Shown: positions 7,826 to 13,259 of the stretch, in pieces
Position numbering within the stretch: the stretch's first letter is position 1
How the letters are laid out: every line of letters starts with the position of its first letter
Origin: Bdellovibrio sp.
GTDB lineage: Bacteria; Bdellovibrionota; Bdellovibrionia; Bdellovibrionales; Bdellovibrionaceae
DNA length: 13,931 bases
Reading direction: 5' to 3'
Assembly: GCA_019104905.1 (NCBI GenBank)
Contig: JAHRXB010000236.1
Coordinates: 1 to 13,931 of the forward strand
The notes under the pieces: generated by a model
Told to the model about the DNA's origin: nothing
Database searches by the model: none
The model's input: only the letters and a program-made list of their open reading frames with translations
Made by a program: the position numbers and the translations under genes

Positions 7826-7840
7826 ACCTTCTCCGAGCCC

Positions 7841-8197
7841 CTAGACATCTATTGGATGATAAGGAACCTCAACAATCGAGCGGAAGCCATGGTTCGAGGT
7901 GATCGCTAAAACAAACTTACGAAGTCCATTTATATTCTGACCACCCTTACCTAAAACTCTTCCAATATTTTTTTGGCTACAGTCGATCTTAAAAATTGTC
8001 GTCCGCTCACCATGAACCGCCGTCACGCTTATATCGCTGGGAGATGGACAGATAAGTTTCAACAAGCACTCTAAATGCTCGCGGACCATGGAGGTCACTT
8101 CTTCTCGACTGAGCGCAGGAACACTTTCCTCTGATGGTTTCACTTCAGTGTTAACACTTCTTCTGATTACTAACGGTTGCTTTGGGGCTAATGACAT
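7841..8197 (-). CDS. Small KH-domain RNA-binding protein (KhpA-like)
   Basis: Cytoplasmic RNA-binding protein of about 118 residues. The last 80 residues form a type II KH domain: 'VREHLECLLKLICPSPSDISVTAV', then 'TIFKIDCSQKNIGRVLGKGGQNINGLRKFV' with the RNA-binding GXXG loop as GKGG at residues 83-86. This is close to KhpA/YlqC, normally 75-80 residues, except for a 35-residue Ser/Pro/Glu-containing N-terminal extension. KhpA proteins bind RNA and often pair with KhpB; the usual rpsP-rimM neighbourhood is absent, so this is probably a paralogue. The frame is open to a GTG at 8254, but ATG 8197 has GGAGGTG 7 nt upstream and is the clear start. It is divergent from the OmpA-like gene. Confidence 0.8.
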   Translation of the reverse strand: MSLAPKQPLVIRRSVNTEVKPSEESVPALSREEVTSMVREHLECLLKLICPSPSDISVTAVHGERTTIFKIDCSQKNIGRVLGKGGQNINGLRKFVLAITSNHGFRSIVEVPYHPIDV

Positions 8198-8227
8198 AAC
8201 AGCGCACCTCCGAAATCCAAGTCTAAC

Positions 8228-8256
8228 TTTACAATCGGAACTGTGAGTATTCACAA
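8228..8256 (-). promoter_or_regulatory. Candidate housekeeping promoter for the KH gene
   Basis: On the minus strand, TTGTGA is followed by 17 nt and TGTAAA, each matching 4/6 of the sigma-70 consensus. This places the start site about 20-25 nt before the ATG at 8197. Confidence 0.3.
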
Positions 8257-8281
8257 AATATCATTGCTCAAAATAGGCTCG

Positions 8282-8300
8282 ACGTCCCCACTGTCCCCTG
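8282..8300. repeat. Copy 4 of the intergenic GTCC-N-C-N-ATGTC motif
   Basis: ACGTCCCCACTGTCCCCTG. It is the most divergent copy and the only one lying upstream of two divergent genes. Read on the minus strand it is GGGGACAGTGGGGAC, resembling short G-rich repeats seen between genes in several deltaproteobacterial genomes. Confidence 0.4.
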
Positions 8301-8442
8301 ACCAAGATATGGACCATCTGCAACGACCACCTTCTTCCATCCTCCCACTGCAAGATTACTTCAGGGTAATTTCAATTAGGGACTGACGCCCAGGAGAAGC
8401 TATTTATCTCAACAAACTTCGGTTCCTTAGGCGTGGTAAAAA

Positions 8443-8470
8443 TTGACCCAGCAAATACAAGATCAATACT
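8443..8470 (+). promoter_or_regulatory. Candidate promoter for the OmpA-like gene
   Basis: TTGACC (5/6 to the sigma-70 -35) is followed by 16 nt and AATACT (4/6 to the -10). The AAGGAG Shine-Dalgarno at 8488-8493 lies 6 nt before the ATG at 8500, so the leader would be about 25 nt. Confidence 0.5.
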
Positions 8471-8499
8471 AAAGACGTCAGAAAAAAAAGGAGACTGCC

Positions 8500-9585
8500 A
8501 TGAAAACAATTATCTTAGTCGCATTACTTAGCGTCGCCCCCTTTGCACATGCGAATCAAGACTCTGCAACAACCAGTGCCCTTGAGTTCTCTCGCGAAGA
8601 GGCTGAACGCGCCCCTAGAGGAGTTCTTCCCTTTATCGGAGTTGGTGGAGGTTACACCGGTTACGACACTGTTGGATCCGTCGAGGGGACACCCGCTTCT
8701 ATCAAACTTTTGGGTTCCTACTACTTCGAAAATCCATTCGTGATGGATCTGGGCTATGGAGTGAGCAATCAACAGTTCTCCCAAGCCGGAATCAATCAAG
8801 AAACATCCGTGACCGGTGGAGCTTTCGAATTAGCCGCTCGCTATCGATGGGAAAGTCGCTGGCAAGCCGGAATCGTTGCCAACCATCTCTTTGAACAAGG
8901 TAAGTTCTTAACTGCAGAGCAAGGAGACGCCCAATTCGTTGGTCTTCAAGTTCTTCGTGAATTCAATTTAAGCCCCAGTTGGCTGGCGCGACTCGGAGCT
9001 CGAGCCCAAGGGTTAACGAATAATACCGGCAGTGTCGTCACGATGTATCTGGTCGATCTGCAAATCGGTTGGAATCCCGGAGCCTACAAGCCCTCCGTAC
9101 GCCAAACTGCCGCCACTGAAAATCCCGTTCAGCGTGAACCTGAGAAAGTGGCTCCGGCTCGCCCTGTTGCCGCGGCAGAACCAGAGCCCATTCTTCGTGA
9201 TGTCAGCTATGCAAGTCTCGCTGGAGGCTCTTCGTTCAAGTTCCCATCCGCTCGAGTCGCTCTTTCAACTAAAGACCGTCAAAAGCTTTCGCGTGTCGCC
9301 AAAGCTCTAAACGAAAACAAAGATCTTTTTGAGAAAGTCGAAGTCCACGGATATACCGACTCCACAGGAAGTGCGTCTATCAACCAACGAATCTCTGAGC
9401 AGCGTGCAAATCAAGTTCGCACTGCTCTGCAAAGAGGTGGTCTCAAAGACGTTAACGTGGTCGCTGTAGGAAAAGGCTCTGCAGATTCAACCGGCTCAAT
9501 GACTGCAGATCGTCGGGCGGAACTGGTATTTGTCGGAGTTAAAGACGAAGCCAAACTCCGAGAAGTCCTATCGAAAATTGAATAA
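8500..9585 (+). CDS. OmpA-family outer-membrane protein (beta barrel plus peptidoglycan-binding domain)
   Basis: Outer-membrane protein of 361 residues that would anchor the outer membrane to peptidoglycan. The signal peptide MKTIILVALLSVAPFAHA is cleaved after Ala18. Residues of about 40-195 alternate aromatic and polar residues with repeated Gly, like a small 8-strand barrel ('GVGGGYTGYDTV', 'LLGSYYFENPFVMDLGYGV', 'MYLVDLQIGWNPGAYKP'). A Pro/Ala/Glu linker (about 200-225) leads to an OmpA C-terminal domain (about 235-350) with the diagnostic 'HGYTDSTGSASINQRISEQRANQVRTAL'. This contains the Asp and Arg that grip the diaminopimelate of peptidoglycan. It is the only plus-strand gene here. It has a strong AAGGAG Shine-Dalgarno and ends in a hairpin shared with the convergent peptidase gene. 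Codon use is rich in preferred codons, consistent with high expression. Confidence 0.93.
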   Translation: MKTIILVALLSVAPFAHANQDSATTSALEFSREEAERAPRGVLPFIGVGGGYTGYDTVGSVEGTPASIKLLGSYYFENPFVMDLGYGVSNQQFSQAGINQETSVTGGAFELAARYRWESRWQAGIVANHLFEQGKFLTAEQGDAQFVGLQVLREFNLSPSWLARLGARAQGLTNNTGSVVTMYLVDLQIGWNPGAYKPSVRQTAATENPVQREPEKVAPARPVAAAEPEPILRDVSYASLAGGSSFKFPSARVALSTKDRQKLSRVAKALNENKDLFEKVEVHGYTDSTGSASINQRISEQRANQVRTALQRGGLKDVNVVAVGKGSADSTGSMTADRRAELVFVGVKDEAKLREVLSKIE

Positions 9586-9598
9586 TTCAAATCTTCCA

Positions 9599-9626
9599 AA
9601 GAGCGCAGCTTAAAAACTGCGCTCTT
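9599..9626. terminator. Bidirectional hairpin between OmpA-like and pyroglutamyl-peptidase genes
   Basis: AAGAGCGCAG and CTGCGCTCTT form a perfect 10-bp stem with an 8-nt loop between the two convergent genes. The last codons and stop of the minus-strand peptidase gene (9610) lie inside the loop and right arm. Neither side has a strong U-tract (CTTCCTTAAG on plus, TGGAAGATTTG on minus), so termination may be partial or factor-assisted. Confidence 0.6.
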
Positions 9627-10266
9627 CCTTAAGAGCAAAACACTGCTCTAAGATCAGACGAAGAATGTTTTTCATTGTTTCCAAATCCAGAGAAGGTGCA
9701 TTCCCTTTATCAACAACCTGCTCAGGCAAATAGGGTACATGAATAAAACAGGCCTTACTCGACAGCTGATTCTTTTGAATGTGCCTTAAAGTCTGAAAGT
9801 AGACATAGTTACAGACATAGCCCCCGGCACTCAAAGACACATCAAGAGGCAGATTCATTTTTACGATCTGTTCTTTCCACTCACTTAAAGGGAGTTGGGA
9901 AAACAGTGCTGACTCTTGGCCTTCCTCAATAATTCCTTGCCGAGGAGTGTGCTGATCTTCATCCGGCTTCTCGGTTTCAACCCAATTCAATGCCACTCGT
10001 TCCAACGACACTTTACTTCGTCCACCAGCCTGTCCCAGCAGAAGAATGACATCGTAGGACTTGATGGATAATTGTTCCAGTAACACCAATGGACCCTGAT
10101 TAAATGACACTGGCAGAAGCAAGGTGTCTACACCATGCTTAATTGAAAAATCCTTCTTGATCCACTCAAGAAGGATTTCGCTGGGATTGATGCTTTCACC
10201 CTGAAAAGGACGAAAGCCCGTCACTAGGATTCTAGAACTTTTTATCACTCGAAGTTGCTTCTCCAT
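9610..10266 (-). CDS. pcp: Pyroglutamyl-peptidase I (pyrrolidone-carboxylate peptidase), family C15
   Basis: Cytoplasmic cysteine peptidase of 218 residues that removes N-terminal pyroglutamate from peptides. Family motifs are intact: 'LVTGFRPFQGESINPS' at residues 14-29, 'LGQAGGRSKVSLERVALN' at 77-94, 'SAGGYVCN' at 146-153 and 'FIHVPYLP' at 174-181. The catalytic triad reads Glu89, Cys152, His176. The spacings of 63 and 24 residues equal those of the Bacillus amyloliquefaciens enzyme (Glu81, Cys144, His168), so it should be active. The ATG at 10266 lacks a clear Shine-Dalgarno and overlaps the upstream hydrolase gene by 22 nt. A GTG at 10248 overlapping that gene's TGA (GTGA) is an alternative start that keeps all motifs. 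It is co-transcribed with the exported alpha/beta hydrolase and may help degrade imported peptides. Confidence 0.92.
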   Translation of the reverse strand: MEKQLRVIKSSRILVTGFRPFQGESINPSEILLEWIKKDFSIKHGVDTLLLPVSFNQGPLVLLEQLSIKSYDVILLLGQAGGRSKVSLERVALNWVETEKPDEDQHTPRQGIIEEGQESALFSQLPLSEWKEQIVKMNLPLDVSLSAGGYVCNYVYFQTLRHIQKNQLSSKACFIHVPYLPEQVVDKGNAPSLDLETMKNILRLILEQCFALKEERSF

Positions 10267-11975
10267 GTCATATAGAAGTCATTGCTATTTGTACCATTCA
10301 ACGGGTGACCTTTAATACGAAATTCAACTTTTGTGTTGAATTCTCGAGTTAAAGCCTGGGCCTCGGCCTCAGTTCGTGGAACCCGCGCACCCATTGACTT
10401 CAAAGATGAGATCGGCAACCAATACTCGCGTGAAGTCGTGCATGAAGCATCTGCGGCCCAGGGCCCCTGACCTCCACATTCGTTTCCACCATTCCAATTG
10501 AAGATACGGAATGTCACTTTAACCTGATCCGATTGTGAGTAGAAGTTCCAATTCTGTCCTACATGCTCATACTCTGAGCTCAATTTTTTGAAACCAAATG
10601 TCCATGGCAATTCCTGTTTTTTACTATAGCTCTCGATAAATTCAGGACTGTTATTCAGAACGAAAGTCCTCAAAACCGCGGCCGAAGCATGAGCTCCATA
10701 AGCGGAGGAAAATCCACAGTGATTGCCATACTTCAAGTTCAAGACTCCCACCAGTGGTGATTTCTCATAGAAGTCGTCATGCTCTACCACCTCCGCATTG
10801 ATGGCATTATTTACCACCATATCATCCTTCGATGCCCATACCAAAAGAGGTGTTTTTACTTCTTCCTTCCAATTCCAGAAGTTATTGCTCTTAAAGAATG
10901 TCTGCGGAGTACTTGCAATTCCGCGTCTCTGCAACGAGGTCGAAGAAAGATTCCCAATATAGTCAGCCATACCTAAACGACTTGAAGGAATTTTCTCATC
11001 AGAAATTAGATCTGGAACATCCTCAACATAGTTGCGCGCTTCCTTGAAATGATCCTTTGTCATCTTTGAAAAAATTCGTCCCACGATCTGACCTCCATAA
11101 AGGCGATCTAGGGTCGGACGCAGACTGACCACAGGACAAATTGCAGTCACGGAATTAAAGATCTTCTTTCCGTCTGGCATAAGATACTTGTCATTAAATG
11201 CAGCTCCCATCACCGCCGCATTCCCACCTAAACTGATACCCATAAAGTGAATACTGGAAATGCGATCTTTATATTCCCACTTCTCGCGCATCCATTTACC
11301 AATCTCCAATGACTCATAACCTTCGGACCAGCCCCCCATCGTCACCTTTTTATTATAGTAGATGTAGTCCATGCCGGTTTGATTTGCGAGCATAAGCACA
11401 TTGAAAGGGCTTTGATCAAAGAGATGCATCAGATAGCTTTTCATTGAGGCCGTTTGAGCGGCGGAGCAAAACACCCCACATCTCACGATCACCAACGGGC
11501 GCGGGCGCGGGTCCTGCTTCAACGCTAAAATTCCTGGTATACGAGTTCCATCAGGAAGTTTGATTAAGAACTCTTTAACCTGAGGATGCGATAAGAAAGG
11601 ATATTGGAAGTTGGAGAACTTAAGAAGCCCCAAAACACCCAATGTGGATTTGCGTGTTAACTCGCCTGAGCATTTCGCAAAATATTTTTTTGCCGTCTCA
11701 TAGTACTGCGCCGTCGACAACTTCTTGCCAATAACACTGTCCTCAAAACGACGAGGGTCACAATCCGGCTTGATGTCCTTGGTACTCAGTCCATCTGGGA
11801 CTTCCTCAAAAAGGCCCTTTGCTGTCGGCACATCCACACCGGATTCGCGGGCCAACTCTTGATAGAACTGGGACTCTAAATCAAGCTGAGGAGTCCCTGA
11901 GAAAGACTGCGCTTGCGCTGCTGAAGAGACAACCAAAAACGATCCAACAAACATGCTGAAAATCTGCGATGACAT
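10245..11975 (-). CDS. Exported alpha/beta hydrolase (YheT-like), with C-terminal extra domain
   Basis: Predicted secreted or periplasmic serine hydrolase of 576 residues; the substrate is unknown. A signal peptide (MSSQIFSMFVGSFLVVSSAAQA) is cleaved near residue 22. The alpha/beta-hydrolase core spans about 130-445: nucleophile elbow G-I-S248-L-G-G, an acid in 'WASKDDMVV' (Asp384 or Asp385) and His419 in 'YGNHCGF'. The order and the 'GNHCGF' ending recall YheT-type esterases ('GGHxGF'). Residues of about 455-576 form a separate tail with Trp, Gly and Cys-containing loops ('NWNGGNECGGQGPWAADASC'), not seen in standard YheT. A leader of about 110 residues precedes the core. The ATG at 11975 has GAGG six nt upstream. 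A FliA-like promoter lies just upstream, which would tie expression to the motile, attack-phase programme. The stop overlaps the peptidase gene by 22 nt, indicating one transcript. Confidence 0.82.
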   Translation of the reverse strand: MSSQIFSMFVGSFLVVSSAAQAQSFSGTPQLDLESQFYQELARESGVDVPTAKGLFEEVPDGLSTKDIKPDCDPRRFEDSVIGKKLSTAQYYETAKKYFAKCSGELTRKSTLGVLGLLKFSNFQYPFLSHPQVKEFLIKLPDGTRIPGILALKQDPRPRPLVIVRCGVFCSAAQTASMKSYLMHLFDQSPFNVLMLANQTGMDYIYYNKKVTMGGWSEGYESLEIGKWMREKWEYKDRISSIHFMGISLGGNAAVMGAAFNDKYLMPDGKKIFNSVTAICPVVSLRPTLDRLYGGQIVGRIFSKMTKDHFKEARNYVEDVPDLISDEKIPSSRLGMADYIGNLSSTSLQRRGIASTPQTFFKSNNFWNWKEEVKTPLLVWASKDDMVVNNAINAEVVEHDDFYEKSPLVGVLNLKYGNHCGFSSAYGAHASAAVLRTFVLNNSPEFIESYSKKQELPWTFGFKKLSSEYEHVGQNWNFYSQSDQVKVTFRIFNWNGGNECGGQGPWAADASCTTSREYWLPISSLKSMGARVPRTEAEAQALTREFNTKVEFRIKGHPLNGTNSNDFYMTWRSNFE

Positions 11976-12001
11976 TTTCTACCTCACGTACTTCACAGAA
12001 T

Positions 12002-12029
12002 TTATCGACCGAAGGTTAGGCTAGGTTTA
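12002..12029 (-). promoter_or_regulatory. Candidate sigma-28 (FliA)-like promoter for the alpha/beta hydrolase gene
   Basis: Minus strand TAAA, then 16 nt, then GTCGATAA, a 7/8 match to GCCGATAA with a spacer one longer than the usual 15. The -10 ends about 27 nt before the ATG at 11975, a suitable leader. The same -10 appears before the lipoprotein gene. Confidence 0.45.
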
Positions 12030-12038
12030 GAAAAAACT

Positions 12039-12054
12039 CACTTTGTCTAAAGTG
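12039..12054. promoter_or_regulatory. Palindrome upstream of the FliA-like promoter
   Basis: CACTTT and AAAGTG flank a GTCT spacer in a 16-bp inverted repeat about 10 bp upstream of the -35. Operator function is a guess. Confidence 0.3.
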
Positions 12055-12068
12055 TTTACAGAATTTCA

Positions 12069-12083
12069 GAAAATTGAATTTTC
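12069..12083. repeat. Perfect 7-1-7 palindrome
   Basis: GAAAATT-G-AATTTTC, a 15-bp palindrome with a central G. It is AT-rich, so chance occurrence is plausible, but it lies next to the 12039-12054 inverted repeat. Confidence 0.4.
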
Positions 12084-12231
12084 CCCTCTGAAAATGCGCC
12101 TCATTCAGAGAAAACAACATGACAAATTCACGAAATCAGACAAAGAGTCCTCACATTTTAAATTCTTCAGAATGCCGGGGGTCGGAACTTCATTTTCAAG
12201 AGATTTTAATTCGAAGCGAGAGCACCAAAGG

Positions 12232-12266
12232 CGAAAAAGAAAACGGCGCACCTGTGGTACGCCGTT
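12232..12266 (-). terminator. Rho-independent terminator of the FliG-like gene
   Basis: AACGGCG pairs with CGCCGTT around an 11-nt centre containing a further ACC/GGT pair. Read on the minus strand it is followed by TTTTCTTTTT, a good U-tract. It starts 29 nt beyond the FliG-like stop codon. Confidence 0.8.
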
Positions 12267-12295
12267 GATGATTTAATTGAATAGGATTCCCAGCT

Positions 12296-13117
12296 CTAAG
12301 CGATCTTTTTGATCTGCGAAAGCTTGTCCTTAAGAACAGAATTTTCATGCTTAAGCGCATTGACCTCTGAAGCCAACTGGTTCATTTTTCTTCGTAAGAA
12401 GTCGACTTCCTGTTGGGTGCCCGGATCGGCCTCAGATGGTGACACTGAAGACGAGGGCGCTGACTCTTTCTTGTCAGACGTCGTTTCGAAATTCAACGGA
12501 GTGGTATATCCACCCATGCTCAACATCTCTTCGACATTTTCAGGGACAAGTAACTCAGGATCCACTTTTTCAAGACGGATAATTCCTTGCGAGATGTACC
12601 CGCGAACTTCCGAAAGAAGCTTTGCAATGCAAGTCGCTTTCTCCGCCGGATTCGGATTAGACTCGGCCATCAAATCACCGATTTTTCTGCGCGAAATCGG
12701 CGGCAGACAACTAAGAAGCTGCTCGACCTGCTCAGAGGGATTGCCATGCATTGCATTGGCCAACGTCAAAGGCGGTACACGAGAGAACACCTCGACCAGA
12801 TACTGACTATCCCAACTATAAACTCTGTTGATGGTAAGGATTCTTTTGCGAAGAGCATCCTCCCACGCAGGACTCTCGGCGGCGATGAGCCCTAGGAACT
12901 GCTCACGTTTAGCCGTCGGTGAAGTCTCTAAAAGTTGAAGAAGTTGGAAGAAGCCACCTTTTTTTTTGTATCTGTCTAACATGCCCATGATTGATTTATC
13001 GGAAATGACTTTCAGGACTAAAGCACTAAACGACGAAAATGTGGCTATCAAAAAAGATTGATCGCGCCAAGGCTTCAGAGTCCCCTGGTCGTCTAAGAGT
13101 TCAACAATTTCCAGCAA
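12296..13117 (-). CDS. FliG-related protein lacking FliG_N, with C-terminal leucine zipper
   Basis: 273 residues. Residues 55-182 follow the FliG middle/C-terminal pattern: 'GGFFQLLQLLETSPTAKREQFLGLIAAESPAWEDALRKRIL' (FliG_M-like), then 'VFSRVPPLTLANAMHGNPSEQVEQLLSCLPPISRRKIGDLM' and 'KLLSEVRGYISQGII' (FliG_C-like; compare 'ALKG', 'MSQRAADIL' and 'RRLAETGEM' of Escherichia coli FliG). FliG_N and the EHPQR FliM-binding motif are not seen. A Ser/Pro linker (205-233) leads to a coiled coil (235-271) with d-position Leu241/248/255/262 and Ile269, and a-position Met245/Val252/Asn259/Leu266, a GCN4-like zipper. No flagellar gene is next to it. The frame opens only after a TGA at 13138, so a rare start (TTG 13117, or CTG 13114) is needed and the start is uncertain. 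It could be a rotor paralogue, a FliG partner or a localisation factor. Confidence 0.68.
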   Translation of the reverse strand: MLEIVELLDDQGTLKPWRDQSFLIATFSSFSALVLKVISDKSIMGMLDRYKKKGGFFQLLQLLETSPTAKREQFLGLIAAESPAWEDALRKRILTINRVYSWDSQYLVEVFSRVPPLTLANAMHGNPSEQVEQLLSCLPPISRRKIGDLMAESNPNPAEKATCIAKLLSEVRGYISQGIIRLEKVDPELLVPENVEEMLSMGGYTTPLNFETTSDKKESAPSSSVSPSEADPGTQQEVDFLRRKMNQLASEVNALKHENSVLKDKLSQIKKIA

Positions 13118-13188
13118 CTTTCCACTGAAGATGTCTCATTTTGATTTCTTGATTTATGCCGTACTTTCCGTAGGCAAAAAGGCTTTTG

Positions 13189-13230
13189 CGGCGGAAAAAA
13201 CAAAAAGAGCAAGGGCCTTTCCTTGCTCTT
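13189..13230 (-). terminator. Rho-independent terminator of the VWA-like gene
   Basis: AAGAGCAAGG pairs perfectly with CCTTGCTCTT (10 bp) around a 6-nt loop. The minus-strand transcript then runs into TTTTTGTTTTTT. It begins about 30 nt beyond the stop at 13260. A second, smaller stem (GCAAAA/TTTTGC) lies just beyond at 13174-13189. Confidence 0.88.
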
Positions 13231-13259
13231 CCAATACGATGCTTTCGTAAGTGTTGAGT

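Larger units (their letters stand above)
8198..8499. other. Divergent intergenic region between KH and OmpA-like genes
   Basis: About 300 nt without a gene. It holds a candidate promoter for each flanking gene (8228-8256 minus, 8443-8470 plus), the KH gene's Shine-Dalgarno, and copy 4 of the intergenic motif (8282-8300). I see no hairpin with a U-tract, no known riboswitch core and no credible small ORF. Confidence 0.5.
11976..12295. other. 320-nt intergenic region with promoter, palindromes and a terminator
   Basis: The stretch contains, from left to right, a FliA-like promoter for the alpha/beta hydrolase, two palindromes (12039-12054 and 12069-12083) in AT-rich DNA, and the terminator of the FliG-like gene (12232-12266). 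I see no credible gene in it. Confidence 0.6.

Noticed and set aside
8198..8254. Start of the KH gene at the GTG 8254
   Set aside because: The added 19 residues are not KH-like, and ATG 8197 has a near-perfect GGAGGTG Shine-Dalgarno within the claimed extension.
12043..12276. A 77-codon plus-strand frame
   Set aside because: It begins with TTG, has no Shine-Dalgarno, contains palindromes and the FliG-gene terminator at its end, and has a Lys/Arg-rich composition typical of random frames in AT-rich DNA.
12309..12806. A 165-codon plus-strand frame antisense to the FliG-like gene
   Set aside because: It is a shadow frame. The minus frame has recognisable fold motifs and a heptad pattern, while this one has none.
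13118..13139. An ATG at 13139 as start of the FliG-like protein
   Set aside because: It is one nucleotide out of frame and stops after 12 codons. A 1-nt sequencing error could restore it, but nothing in the sequence supports that.
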